From Erythrobacter sp047872805 (GTDB taxonomy: Bacteria; Pseudomonadota; Alphaproteobacteria; Sphingomonadales; Sphingomonadaceae), in the NCBI RefSeq assembly GCF_047872805.1, contig NZ_JBLQUK010000014.1, positions 1 through 64,000 on the forward strand: a stretch of 64,000 bases of DNA, read 5' to 3'. Of this stretch, positions 50,084 to 58,337 are shown piece after piece. Every line of letters begins with the position of its first letter. Positions within the stretch are counted from its first letter, which is position 1. Made by a program: the position numbers and the translations under genes. The notes beneath the pieces are model-generated. The model searched no databases, had not been told where the DNA came from, and saw only the letters and a program-made list of their open reading frames with translations.

Positions 50084-50670
50084 GTGAAACCAGGATAATC
50101 CCGCCGCGGTCTGGCACCGCGTTTCGGCTGAACCGTGGCCAGCGCCTTGTCGTGATCGACCCCATGGGATCGCAGGTCGCCGATTTGCTGGCGTTCCGCG
50201 CCGATGACCCGCGTGAGGTGATTTCGAACGGGCGCACATTGGATTACGAAGAGACGATCCGCCTGACGACCGGCAACCGACTGTGGTCAAACCGGTCGCA
50301 GGTGATGCTGACGATCGAGCGCGACGACACCGGCTGTCACGATTTTCTGCTGACGCCGTGCAGCACTGCGACGTTCCATCACTTTTACCCCGATCAGCCG
50401 GTTCACCGCGGATGTTTCGGGAATCTTGCCGAAGCGCTGGCGCCCTTTGGCGTCGCGGAGGACGGTATACCAACCGCGTTCAATATTTTCATGAACGTGG
50501 CGGTCGATGGCACGACCGGGCGCATCAACGTGCGCCCTCCGATCAGTAAGCCGGGCGATTGCATCGTCTTTCATGCCGAAATGGATCTGATCATCGGCCT
50601 GACCGCATGTTCGGCCTATGCGTCGAATGGTGGCAGTTTCAAGCCGATCCATTACCAGATCGTCGGCTGA
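50080..50670 (+). CDS. DUF1989 (urea carboxylase-associated) family protein
   Basis: A protein of 196 residues starting at GTG 50080, overlapping the YqcI-type gene by four bases. It has the pattern of urea carboxylase-associated proteins: LNRGQRLVVIDPMGSQVADLLAF, ISNGRTLDYEETIRL, CHDFLLTPCS with two Cys, FNIFMNVAVDGTTGRI and ITGLTACSAYASNGG-like end with Cys. Two relatives, CgdA and CgdB, form carboxyguanidine deiminase; Cys and His residues here could bind zinc. A role on a guanidino or urea-like product of the upstream enzyme is an inference. Confidence 0.85.
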   Translation: MSETRIIPPRSGTAFRLNRGQRLVVIDPMGSQVADLLAFRADDPREVISNGRTLDYEETIRLTTGNRLWSNRSQVMLTIERDDTGCHDFLLTPCSTATFHHFYPDQPVHRGCFGNLAEALAPFGVAEDGIPTAFNIFMNVAVDGTTGRINVRPPISKPGDCIVFHAEMDLIIGLTACSAYASNGGSFKPIHYQIVG

Positions 50671-50712
50671 AGGCATGGCCGTGCCAGCCGAATTGCCCGG
50701 TTAGACGCTCCG

Positions 50713-51561
50713 ATGAATCTGCGCCGCCTGCCCGCGCTTCCGCTCGCGCTGGTCCCATCGGCGCGGCTGCGCATCGCGCTGACCTATGTGTGGCGGCATG
50801 GGAGGCTGCCCGATCTTCGCAATCCTTTGCGCTTTACCGAACTGGTGCAGCGCCGGAAACTGGACGACCGCAACCCCGCTTTGCCGGTCCTCTCGGACAA
50901 GATCGCCGCAAAGGCCTATGTGCGCCGCGTGCTCGGCGAAGACTGGATCATACCGACCCTATGGTCGGGCACGGACCTGCCCGCGCAGCCGCAATGGCCC
51001 TATCCGTTTATTCTGAAATCCAGTCACGGCTGCAATCAAAACGTGATCTGTCGCACCCCGGCGGACTGGCGCGAAGCGCGCAGGCGCGCCGCCCGGTGGG
51101 TCCGGCGCCCCTATGGATTGTGGCTGGACGAATGGGCGTATCGCCGCATCCCGCGCGGCTATATTGCCGAACCGTTTCTGGGCGACGCGGACGGGCGCGC
51201 GCCGGTCGATTACAAGATTTACGTGTTCGGCGGCAAAGCTGCCTATGTGCAAGTGCATCAGGACCGCTTTTCCGACCACCGCTGGGTGCTATACGACCGG
51301 CGCTGGAGCCAAGTTTCGATGTTTACAGAACCGGCTTCACGCCCGCCATCCAGCCTTGAGGAAATGCTCGATGGGGCCGAACGCCTTGCCCAATCCTTTG
51401 ATTTTGCCCGCGTCGATTTCTACGAGATCGAAGGCCGCCCCAAATTCGGAGAAGTAACGTTCTATCCCGGCTCCGGGCTCGATCCCTTTGACCCACTCGA
51501 ACTTGACCGGATCATCGGGCAGCGCTGGCTCGCCGCGAAAGCGCAAATGGCGGCGGACTAG
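50713..51561 (+). CDS. TupA-like ATP-grasp protein
   Basis: A protein of 282 residues with ATP-grasp features: LSDKIAAKAYVRRVLGE, WPYPFILKSSHGCNQNVIC as the nucleotide-binding loop, RGYIAEPFLGD, DYKIYVFGGKAAYVQVHQDR and the acidic ARVDFYEIEGRPKFGEVTF with metal-binding Asp/Glu. TupA-type proteins ligate amino acids or similar groups to surface polysaccharide. The acceptor is unknown. It begins 42 bp after the DUF1989 gene. Confidence 0.82.
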   Translation: MNLRRLPALPLALVPSARLRIALTYVWRHGRLPDLRNPLRFTELVQRRKLDDRNPALPVLSDKIAAKAYVRRVLGEDWIIPTLWSGTDLPAQPQWPYPFILKSSHGCNQNVICRTPADWREARRRAARWVRRPYGLWLDEWAYRRIPRGYIAEPFLGDADGRAPVDYKIYVFGGKAAYVQVHQDRFSDHRWVLYDRRWSQVSMFTEPASRPPSSLEEMLDGAERLAQSFDFARVDFYEIEGRPKFGEVTFYPGSGLDPFDPLELDRIIGQRWLAAKAQMAAD

Positions 51562-51573
51562 GGCCCGTCGTGG

Positions 51574-51846
51574 CTACTTGCGCGTTCGCTCCATCAGATC
51601 GACAAGCTCCTGAAACTTTTCGCGCTGCGCCAGCTCATCGCCGCTCTTGATCGCTTCGGCAACACAGCACGCAGCGTGGTCTTTCAAAACCTGCGTTTCC
51701 ACTTTCGCCAAGGCTGATTTGATCGCCTGTATCTGGTGCAGGATGTCGATGCAGTAGCGATCATCCTGCACCATCTGCGCAACCCCGCGGACCTGGCCTG
51801 CGATGCGGTTGAGCCGGTTGATCGTGGCGGTACCAGTATCACTCAT
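51574..51846 (-). CDS. csoR: Copper-sensing repressor of the CsoR family
   Basis: A protein of 90 residues from MSDTGTATINRLNRIAGQV. The CsoR ligand set Cys32, His57, Cys61 keeps the same spacing as the copper-binding sites known in CsoR (Cys, +25 His, +4 Cys), in DRYCIDIL and DHAACCVA. This separates it from FrmR/RcnR types. It should bind the palindrome upstream and release it with Cu(I), controlling the divergent copA-copB genes. Confidence 0.93.
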   Translation of the reverse strand: MSDTGTATINRLNRIAGQVRGVAQMVQDDRYCIDILHQIQAIKSALAKVETQVLKDHAACCVAEAIKSGDELAQREKFQELVDLMERTRK

Positions 51847-51865
51847 GCCAGTCTTTCCTGTTGAA

Positions 51866-51882
51866 ATACCCCTAGGGGGTAT
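51866..51882. promoter_or_regulatory. CsoR-type operator between csoR and copA
   Basis: ATACCCC-TAG-GGGGTAT is a perfect inverted repeat of 7+7 with a 3-bp centre, the form known for CsoR operators (TACCCC and GGGGTA half-sites). It lies between csoR (start 51846) and copA (start 51925) and overlaps an AT-rich TATATAT stretch that may be the -10 of either promoter, so repression of both genes is likely. Confidence 0.82.
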
Positions 51883-51924
51883 ATATGGTTTGGCCTGATT
51901 GATCAAGAAAGGCTGAAACCTCGC

Positions 51925-53643
51925 ATGGCCGAAATCTCGCGCCGCAACCTTATCAAAAGCACCGCCGGACTGGCGGCTTTTACTGCATTGCCGATGCCCG
52001 CATGGGCAACCGGTCGCTCAATGACCCATGCAACCCAGGAGTTTGGCGAAATGTCGGGCGAGGATATTGCGCTGTCGATCGGCGACCATCATTTCACGAC
52101 CGGTGGCCGGTCCGGCCATGCTTTCGCTGTCAATGGCACGGTGCCCGGCCCGCTGCTGCGCCTGACCGAGGGGCAGAACCTCCGGCTGCATGTCACCAAC
52201 AATCTGCACGAGGACAGCTCGATCCACTGGCATGGCCTGCTGCTGCCATTCCAGTTCGACGGCGTGCCCGGCGTCAGCTTTCCCGGCATCCGTCCCGGCG
52301 AAACCTTCACCTATGAATTTCCGGTCCGCCAGAACGGCACCTATTGGTGGCATTCGCATTCGGGGCTTCAGGAACAGGCGGGGCATTACGGCCCGATCAT
52401 CATCGAAAGCGCTCAGCCCGATCCGCGCCCCAAACGCCAATATGACCGCGATTATGTGGTGCTGCTCAGCGAGTTCACGCCGATCCACCCGCATGAAATC
52501 ATGCGCAAGCTGAAGGTCGGCAAACATTATTTCCAGCGCCAAATGCAGACCGCCAGCGAAGGCGAGATGTCGGGCGAGATGCGGCGGATGTGGGGCGAGA
52601 TGCGGATGAACCCGCGCGACATCGCCGATGTGACAGGCGCGACCTACACCTATCTTATCAATGGGCATGGTCCCGCCGATGATTTGCAACTGGAATTCCG
52701 CCCCGGCGAACGGGTGCGGCTGCGCGTCATCAACGGCAGCGCCATGAGCTTTTTCAACCTGCGTATCCCCGGCGTGCCGATGACCGTAATTCAGGCCGAC
52801 GGGCAGGATGTGGACGAGGTGGAGGTCGATGAATTCCAGATCGGCGTCGCGGAAACCTATGACGTGATCGTCACTCCGCCTGATGGCAGCCATGCGATCG
52901 TGGCCGAGGCGATGGATCGCAGCGGCATGGGCGTTGCCAGTCTGACGAGCCACAGCGGCCACAGGGCAAATCCGCCGTCTCTGCGCACAATCCCGACGCT
53001 GACCATGACCGACATGGGCATGATGGACCACGCCGCGATGGGGCATGATATGGGCGGCATGGCGGGCGGGATGGAACACAATATGCGCGACACGTCGCTG
53101 CTGCCCGATGACGTGGCCGTCGGTCCCGGCATTGATATGGTCGCGCCCATGCCGATGGACCGGATGGACTTCCCCGGCCTCGGCCTTGACGATGCGCCGC
53201 ACCGGGTGCTGCGCTACACCGATCTGAAGGCAAAGCGGATGAACCCCCACCGCGAGGTGGAGCGCGAGATGGAGATCCATCTCACCGGCAATATGGAACG
53301 GTATATGTGGAGCTTTGACGGTCGCAAATTCACCGCCGTCACCGATGATCCGATCCGCTTTGGTTATGACGAACGCGTGCGCGTCAAACTCGTCAACCAG
53401 ACGATGATGGCGCATCCGATCCACTTGCACGGCCATTTCTTCGAAATGGTCAATGGCGCGGATCACATGCACCAACCGCTGAAACATACGATGGTGGTGC
53501 AACCGGGCGGCACGGCGACATTTGACCTCACCGCCAATGAACCCGGCGACTGGGCATTCCATTGCCATCTGCTGTATCACATGCATGCCGGGATGATGCA
53601 GGTGGTGACGGTGCGACCCTTCCCTGACGGTGCGGCATCCTGA
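51925..53643 (+). CDS. copA: Multicopper oxidase CopA (copper resistance)
   Basis: A protein of 572 residues with a Tat signal (SRRNLIKSTAGLAAF), so folded before export to the periplasm. The four copper-binding motifs are HWHG, HSHSG, HPIHLHGHFF and HCHLLYHMHAGMM. A Met-rich insertion (MGMMDHAAMGHDMGGMAGGM) between cupredoxin domains 2 and 3 is typical for CopA/PcoA and probably collects Cu(I). It oxidises Cu(I) to the less toxic Cu(II). The divergent CsoR operator is 43 bp upstream. Stop and copB start overlap (TGATG). Confidence 0.95.
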   Translation: MAEISRRNLIKSTAGLAAFTALPMPAWATGRSMTHATQEFGEMSGEDIALSIGDHHFTTGGRSGHAFAVNGTVPGPLLRLTEGQNLRLHVTNNLHEDSSIHWHGLLLPFQFDGVPGVSFPGIRPGETFTYEFPVRQNGTYWWHSHSGLQEQAGHYGPIIIESAQPDPRPKRQYDRDYVVLLSEFTPIHPHEIMRKLKVGKHYFQRQMQTASEGEMSGEMRRMWGEMRMNPRDIADVTGATYTYLINGHGPADDLQLEFRPGERVRLRVINGSAMSFFNLRIPGVPMTVIQADGQDVDEVEVDEFQIGVAETYDVIVTPPDGSHAIVAEAMDRSGMGVASLTSHSGHRANPPSLRTIPTLTMTDMGMMDHAAMGHDMGGMAGGMEHNMRDTSLLPDDVAVGPGIDMVAPMPMDRMDFPGLGLDDAPHRVLRYTDLKAKRMNPHREVEREMEIHLTGNMERYMWSFDGRKFTAVTDDPIRFGYDERVRVKLVNQTMMAHPIHLHGHFFEMVNGADHMHQPLKHTMVVQPGGTATFDLTANEPGDWAFHCHLLYHMHAGMMQVVTVRPFPDGAAS

Positions 53644-54602
53644 TGCGCGGCTTGTTGATTGCCTGCGCGGCGCTATGCGCTGCGCCGCTCGCCGCGCAGG
53701 ATCATTCCGCGCATGGATCGCATGGTGCGCAGCAGACTGCGCCCCCGGTCGATCATTGCGCCATGGGCCACCTGCCGCCCGAGCAATGCCCGCCCAAGGA
53801 CGATCATGCAGGCCACGCCGTGCCGCAGGACAAATCCGCCCCCGGCGCTGCGCCGGAAACGGCCGTCCCCGCGCGCGCCTTCGAAGGGCCGCGCCATGCC
53901 GCCGATGCGATCTGGGGCACCGAAGTCATGGCCTCGAGCCGCAGCCAGCTCGCCCGCGAAAATGGCGGTATGCAAACCGGCGTGGTGATGATCGAACGGC
54001 TGGAGGCGCGGATTCCCGTCGGCGGCGGCGAAGAGGCCTATCTGTGGGACGCGCAGGCCTTTTATGGCGGCGACATCAACCGCTTCGTTATCAAAACCGA
54101 GGGTGAAGGCGAATTCGGCGGCGCTGTTGAGGACGCGGAGATTCAAGCGCTCTACAGCCGCGCCATCGGCCCCTTCTTCGACCTTCAGGCCGGTGTCCGT
54201 TTCGATCCCGAGCCCGACACACGCGGTCATCTGGTTCTCGGCGTGCAGGGCCTCGCGCCCTATATGTTCGAGCTCGACGCGGCGCTGTTTCTGTCCGACC
54301 GGGGTGACCTTACCGCACGGATCGAAGCGGAATACGACCAGCGGTTGAACCAGCGCCTTATCCTCCAGCCCCGGATCGAGCTGGAGCTTGCCGCCCAATC
54401 CATCCCCGAACGCGGCATCGGCTCCGGCCTCACCAAGATCGAGCCCGGACTGCGCCTGCGTTATGAATTGGCGCGTGAGTTCGCGCCTTATGTCGGCTTG
54501 GAGTATGAAGCGAAGCTGGGCGACACCGCAGACTTTGCGCGCGGCGCAGGCGAAGACCCGGATGGCGTCAAACTGATCGTTGGCCTTAGAGCATGGTTCT
54601 GA
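53643..54602 (+). CDS. copB: Copper resistance protein B (outer-membrane)
   Basis: A protein of 319 residues with a signal peptide ending PLAAQ. A His/Met-poor but Cys/His-containing N-terminal segment (VDHCAMGHLPPEQCPPKDDHAGHA) may bind copper. The rest is a barrel with alternating strands (GVVMIERLEARIP, FFDLQAGVRFDPEPD, GHLVLGVQGLAPYMFELDAALFLS, LTARIEAEYDQRLNQRLIL, LRLRYELAREFAPYVGLEYE) and ends in VGLRAWF, the aromatic C-terminus of outer-membrane proteins. Coupled to copA by a TGATG overlap. Confidence 0.94.
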   Translation: MRGLLIACAALCAAPLAAQDHSAHGSHGAQQTAPPVDHCAMGHLPPEQCPPKDDHAGHAVPQDKSAPGAAPETAVPARAFEGPRHAADAIWGTEVMASSRSQLARENGGMQTGVVMIERLEARIPVGGGEEAYLWDAQAFYGGDINRFVIKTEGEGEFGGAVEDAEIQALYSRAIGPFFDLQAGVRFDPEPDTRGHLVLGVQGLAPYMFELDAALFLSDRGDLTARIEAEYDQRLNQRLILQPRIELELAAQSIPERGIGSGLTKIEPGLRLRYELAREFAPYVGLEYEAKLGDTADFARGAGEDPDGVKLIVGLRAWF

Positions 54603-54816
54603 ATGCAGGGTTCTGAGGAAGGGGATCAGCATTTTCTTCGCGCAATAGCCAAGACGCCGTTTTCCTACAGCATCCTGCCTCGCTATGGTCGCGGCTTTGG
54701 CTCTTTCCCATCGTCGGTTTCCCCGCGCGCAGCGTTGCAATGCGAAATTTCACGGCAAAGTGTCAAGCGGGCATATTTGCATTTTCTCTTTTATTTACAT
54801 TAGTTTAAGGTTAAAA

Positions 54817-54852
54817 ATCTGCTTGACACCCTGTCAAATGTGTCAAGCAGAT
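54817..54852. repeat. Perfect 13-bp inverted repeat downstream of copB
   Basis: ATCTGCTTGACAC and GTGTCAAGCAGAT are perfect inverted arms around a 10-bp centre, with a second overlapping palindrome TTGACA-CCC-TGTCAA; a partial copy (gtgtcaagc) lies about 80 bp before. It may be an operator, a terminator for copB, or a site-specific element. The rest of the 339-bp gap (54603-54941) is AT-rich in its middle and shows no gene I can support. Confidence 0.7.
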
Positions 54853-54883
54853 CCAACTTTGCGCTATTGCTGGCGTGGGCGTG

Positions 54884-54912
54884 AAAAAGCCCGCCGGATG
54901 GCTCCGACGGGC
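54884..54912 (-). terminator. Intrinsic terminator of the SDR gene
   Basis: Read on the minus strand, GCCCGTCGG and CCGGCGGGC form a stem with one mismatch and a 6-nt loop, followed by a run of five T. It lies 30 bp after the stop of the SDR gene at 54942. Confidence 0.8.
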
Positions 54913-54941
54913 TTTGCGAATTTTGCTTGTGGTGCGCTGCG

Positions 54942-55751
54942 TCAACCCGCCGGATCGTTGAACTGCATCGGCAGCGCGGCGTTGACGACCCCGCCATCGA
55001 CAGTCACCGTGTCGCCGACCACATAATCGCCCGCGCGGCTGCACAAATAGATCGCAGCGGCGGCCATATCTTCTTTGGTCCCGATGCGCTTTGCCGGGAT
55101 CATCGAAGCGCTGGCGTCAGGCGCGTTCTTGGCGGCCTTGTTCATCTCGCTGGCAAAGGCGCCCGGCGCGATCGAGGTGACGACGATATTGTCCTGAATG
55201 AGCCGCGCAGCCATCCGCCGGGTCAATTGGATCACCGCCGCCTTGGACGCCTGATAGGCATAGGTTTCCCAAGGGTTGATGCGTTGGCCATCGATCGAAG
55301 AAACGTGGATGACCTTGGCCGGATGGCCGCTCTTGCCGCCCGCGACCAGCAGATCGTGGAGCTTCTGGGTCAGGAAGAACGGCGTCTTGACGTTTAGGTC
55401 CATCGTCCGGTGCCACCCCGCCTCGTTGAATTCCAGATAGGGTTGCCCCCATGCAGCGCCGGCATTGTTGATGAGGATGTCGAGTTTTTCCTCACGTTTC
55501 TTCATCTCATCCGCCAGCGCGATCATGCCGTCCATCTGGCTGAGGTCGGCTGGGATGCCGATGACCTTATCGGCGCCAAACTCGTCAATCGTTTCCTGCA
55601 TCTGATCGGCTTTGCGCGCCGAGATATAGACCCGCTCGCAGCCCGCTGCGAGCAGCCCTTCGACAAACATCTTGCCGATGCCGCGGCTGCCGCCGGTGAC
55701 CAGCGCGATGCGGCCATGCAGGCCGAAAAGTGAATTGAGATCCATTGTCAT
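54942..55751 (-). CDS. SDR family oxidoreductase
   Basis: A protein of 269 residues with intact classical SDR motifs: ALVTGGSRGIGK for the cofactor, ILINNAGAAWG, Ser in HVSSIDGQ and Tyr-x-x-x-Lys in YAYQASKAAV. It should oxidise or reduce a hydroxyl or keto group. It follows the two leftward acyl-CoA dehydrogenase genes (24 bp gap), so may act on a 3-hydroxyacyl-CoA intermediate of the same pathway. AAGGA lies 4 bp before ATG 55751. Confidence 0.93.
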   Translation of the reverse strand: MTMDLNSLFGLHGRIALVTGGSRGIGKMFVEGLLAAGCERVYISARKADQMQETIDEFGADKVIGIPADLSQMDGMIALADEMKKREEKLDILINNAGAAWGQPYLEFNEAGWHRTMDLNVKTPFFLTQKLHDLLVAGGKSGHPAKVIHVSSIDGQRINPWETYAYQASKAAVIQLTRRMAARLIQDNIVVTSIAPGAFASEMNKAAKNAPDASASMIPAKRIGTKEDMAAAAIYLCSRAGDYVVGDTVTVDGGVVNAALPMQFNDPAG

Positions 55752-55775
55752 TATGTCCTTAAAATCCGCGTGTCC

Positions 55776-56915
55776 TTAATACCCGCTCAGTTCCGCGACG
55801 CGATTGGCGTGGAAATAGGCATCGCCGAGAAATTCCTGAAGCGCGCGGTCGCGCTTCATATAAAGGCCGATGTCATATTCGTCGGTCATGCCGATCCCGC
55901 CGTGCATTTGCACGCCTTCCTTCACGGCGAGCCCGGCGGCCTTGGCAACCTTGGCCTTTGCGACAGAGGTCATCAGATCGGCGCTGCCCGCCTCGGCATC
56001 AAGCAATTGCTGCGCCTTGATCGTCACCGCGCGGGCGATCTCGACCTCTGAGTATAGATGCGCGGCGCGGTGCTGGAGCGCCTGAAATTCGCCGATGAGC
56101 TGGCCAAACTGTTTGCGCTGTTTGAGATAGTCGATGGTCATGTCCATCGCTCCACTGGCGACGCCGACGCCTTCGGCAGCGGCCCCGACCCGGCCCGCGG
56201 CGAGCATGGCGTTCAGCACCTCGCGCCCGCCATCAACCTCGCCGATGACCGCGCCGCCGTCGATTTCGACGCCGTCAAATCTTGTATGCGTGGCCATCGA
56301 GGAATCAACGAGGCGGACAGGATCGTGGCTCATATTCGCCGCATCCCTCGGCACCGCGAACAGGGTGATGCCGTCTACGTCATCATCTGCCCCGCTGGTG
56401 CGCGCTGCGACGACCAGCATATCCGCGCTGGCGCCGTGGATGACAAAGCTTTTGGAGCCAGACAGGCGGAACCCGTTGCCGGATTTTTCGGCCCTGGTGG
56501 TGATCCGGTCCGGGCGATGCTTGGCGGTTTCGTCGATAGCGACCGCAAACACGCTGTCGCCTTCGATCAGGCCGGGAAGATAGCGGCCCTTGAGGTCGCT
56601 GGAGCCGTGTTTCAGCGCGGTCGCGGCGAGCACGGAGGATGTCAGAAACGGTGACGGGGTAAGATTGCGCCCGATCTCTTCGAGCACGATGCCTGCCTCG
56701 ACATGGCCCATACCGAGCCCGCCGTCATCCTCGCTTACGAGCATGCCGGTAAAGCCCATTTCGGCCATCTGTTTCCACAGGCCGTGGCCAAAGCCGTCCT
56801 TGCAATTGCGGTCGCGCCAATGGCGCAATTGTTTGGCGATATTGCCTTCATCGGCCATGAAACCGCGCGCGGTATCGGCCAGCATCGCCTGATCTTCATC
56901 GTGGTAAAGCGGCAT
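55776..56915 (-). CDS. Acyl-CoA dehydrogenase family protein
   Basis: A protein of 379 residues with the ACAD layout: an N-terminal helical domain (MGFTGMLVSEDDGGLGMGHVEAGIVLEEIGR), a beta domain (GFRLSGSKSFVIHGASADMLVVAAR) and a C-terminal helical domain (VASGAMDMTIDYLKQRKQFGQLIGEFQALQHRAA) ending with the MHGGIGMTDEYDIG-type loop. The catalytic base usually found near MHGGIG is not evident as Glu here, as in some members that work in pairs. It is 3 bp after another ACAD gene, suggesting a heteromeric enzyme. Confidence 0.93.
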   Translation of the reverse strand: MPLYHDEDQAMLADTARGFMADEGNIAKQLRHWRDRNCKDGFGHGLWKQMAEMGFTGMLVSEDDGGLGMGHVEAGIVLEEIGRNLTPSPFLTSSVLAATALKHGSSDLKGRYLPGLIEGDSVFAVAIDETAKHRPDRITTRAEKSGNGFRLSGSKSFVIHGASADMLVVAARTSGADDDVDGITLFAVPRDAANMSHDPVRLVDSSMATHTRFDGVEIDGGAVIGEVDGGREVLNAMLAAGRVGAAAEGVGVASGAMDMTIDYLKQRKQFGQLIGEFQALQHRAAHLYSEVEIARAVTIKAQQLLDAEAGSADLMTSVAKAKVAKAAGLAVKEGVQMHGGIGMTDEYDIGLYMKRDRALQEFLGDAYFHANRVAELSGY

Positions 56916-56918
56916 CGA

Positions 56919-58124
56919 TCAGGCTCCCGGCAGTTCGAGGATACGTTTGGAAATGACGTTGAGCATGACTTCGGACGTGCCGCCCTCGATCGAGTTGGCT
57001 TTGGTCCGCAGCCAGCCGCGCGACGGTTTGCCCCCACCGGTTTCCTCGCTGTCCCATTCGAGGCTGCGCGAACCGCCGACCGACATCATCAATTCGTGCC
57101 GCCGCTTGTTCAGTTCGGTCCCGACATATTTCATCATGTTGGGCTGCGCCGGGTGGCCTTTGCCGGATTTCATTTCGTCCATGAATTTTTCGCCCATCGC
57201 GGTAAAGGCAAGCGCATCGACGTCGAACAGCGCCAGCTCAGCGCGCAGCACCGGGTCGAGTTCGTCGCCGGTCTTGGCCGAATGGCGCTTCATCGCCGAA
57301 CCGATCGCGGCGGTCCGTTCTCCCCCGCCCAGGCCAGAGATCATCTCGCGTTCGTGTCCGAGCAGATATTTCGCCACATCCCAGCCGCGATTGATCTCGC
57401 CAACATAACCGGGGCAATCCTCGCCGTAGCTTTTGGGCACCGTCACATCATCGAAGAAGGTTTCGCAGAACGGGCTGTTGCCGCTGATCAGCAAAATCGG
57501 CTTGGTCGAAACACCGCCGCCCGCCATGTCGAACAGCATAAAGGTGATGCCCTTGTATTTGTCGTCCTTGTCAGTGCGGACAAGACAGAAAATCCAGTCG
57601 GCCTCGTCGGCATAGGAGGTCCAGATCTTTTGCCCGTTTACGACCCAGTGATCGCCCCGGTCTTCGCCAAAGGTCTGCATCGAGACAAGGTCGCTGCCGC
57701 TGCCCGGTTCGGAATATCCCTGGCACCAGCGGATTTCGCCGCGCGCGATTTCATTCAGGAAACGTTGCTTCTGCCCCTCTGTCCCGAATTGCAGCAGCGC
57801 CGGACCGAGCATCCAGATACCGAAGCTCGACAAGGGCGGACGCGCGCCGATGCGGCTCATCTCCTGACGCAGCACCTTGGCTTCGGCTGCGTTCAGCCCC
57901 GCTCCGCCATAGGCTTTCGGCCATGCAGGCACGGTGTAGCCCTTTACGCGGCAGGCTTCGAACCACGCGCGCTGCGCGTCGTTTTTGAAGGTGGCATTGC
58001 GGCCACCCCAATAGACATCGTCATCGTCGCGCACCGGCTCGCGCATTTCCGCCGGGCAATGCGCCTCCAGCCAGGCGCGGGTTTCTGTGCGGAAGGTTTC
58101 CAACTCGTCTGGCTGATCGGTCAT
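56919..58124 (-). CDS. Acyl-CoA dehydrogenase family protein
   Basis: A protein of 401 residues: KAYGGAGLNAAEAKVLRQEM, the FAD-binding IRWCQGYSEPGSGSDLVSMQT and VVNGQKIWTSYADEADWIFCL, and the end ANSIEGGTSEVMLNVISKRIL, the usual IxGGTxEIQ-like region contacting FAD. It is the first gene of the ACAD-ACAD-SDR transcript. Paired ACAD genes of this kind oxidise bulky substrates such as steroid side chains or branched acyl-CoA in actinobacteria and sphingomonads, which is a possibility here. Confidence 0.94.
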   Translation of the reverse strand: MTDQPDELETFRTETRAWLEAHCPAEMREPVRDDDDVYWGGRNATFKNDAQRAWFEACRVKGYTVPAWPKAYGGAGLNAAEAKVLRQEMSRIGARPPLSSFGIWMLGPALLQFGTEGQKQRFLNEIARGEIRWCQGYSEPGSGSDLVSMQTFGEDRGDHWVVNGQKIWTSYADEADWIFCLVRTDKDDKYKGITFMLFDMAGGGVSTKPILLISGNSPFCETFFDDVTVPKSYGEDCPGYVGEINRGWDVAKYLLGHEREMISGLGGGERTAAIGSAMKRHSAKTGDELDPVLRAELALFDVDALAFTAMGEKFMDEMKSGKGHPAQPNMMKYVGTELNKRRHELMMSVGGSRSLEWDSEETGGGKPSRGWLRTKANSIEGGTSEVMLNVISKRILELPGA

Positions 58125-58337
58125 ATCCCGGTTCCTCTCATTTCATTGTCCCACTTTACGCCAGCGTTATCGTGATTTGCATGCCCGCCGCAAGCACATC
58201 TCACGCAGACGCGGATGCCGTAGCGTCAGCCGGATTCCATTGACGAAAGGAACAACAGGGCTAGTTTCATTGCACAGGTTTGGGAGAACCAGAATGACCG
58301 GATTCGTTAACGCCAAAGCAGCGCAGGGCCGGCTATT

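Noticed and set aside
52018..53586. Open frame of 522 codons on the minus strand opposite copA
   Set aside because: It is a shadow of copA: the His-rich, family-less translation arises from the antisense of Met/His codons, while the plus strand has all multicopper oxidase motifs.
56703..58175. Open frame of 490 codons on the plus strand opposite the two acyl-CoA dehydrogenase genes
   Set aside because: It spans both dehydrogenase genes in antisense and shows no family pattern; the minus-strand proteins are intact and well conserved.
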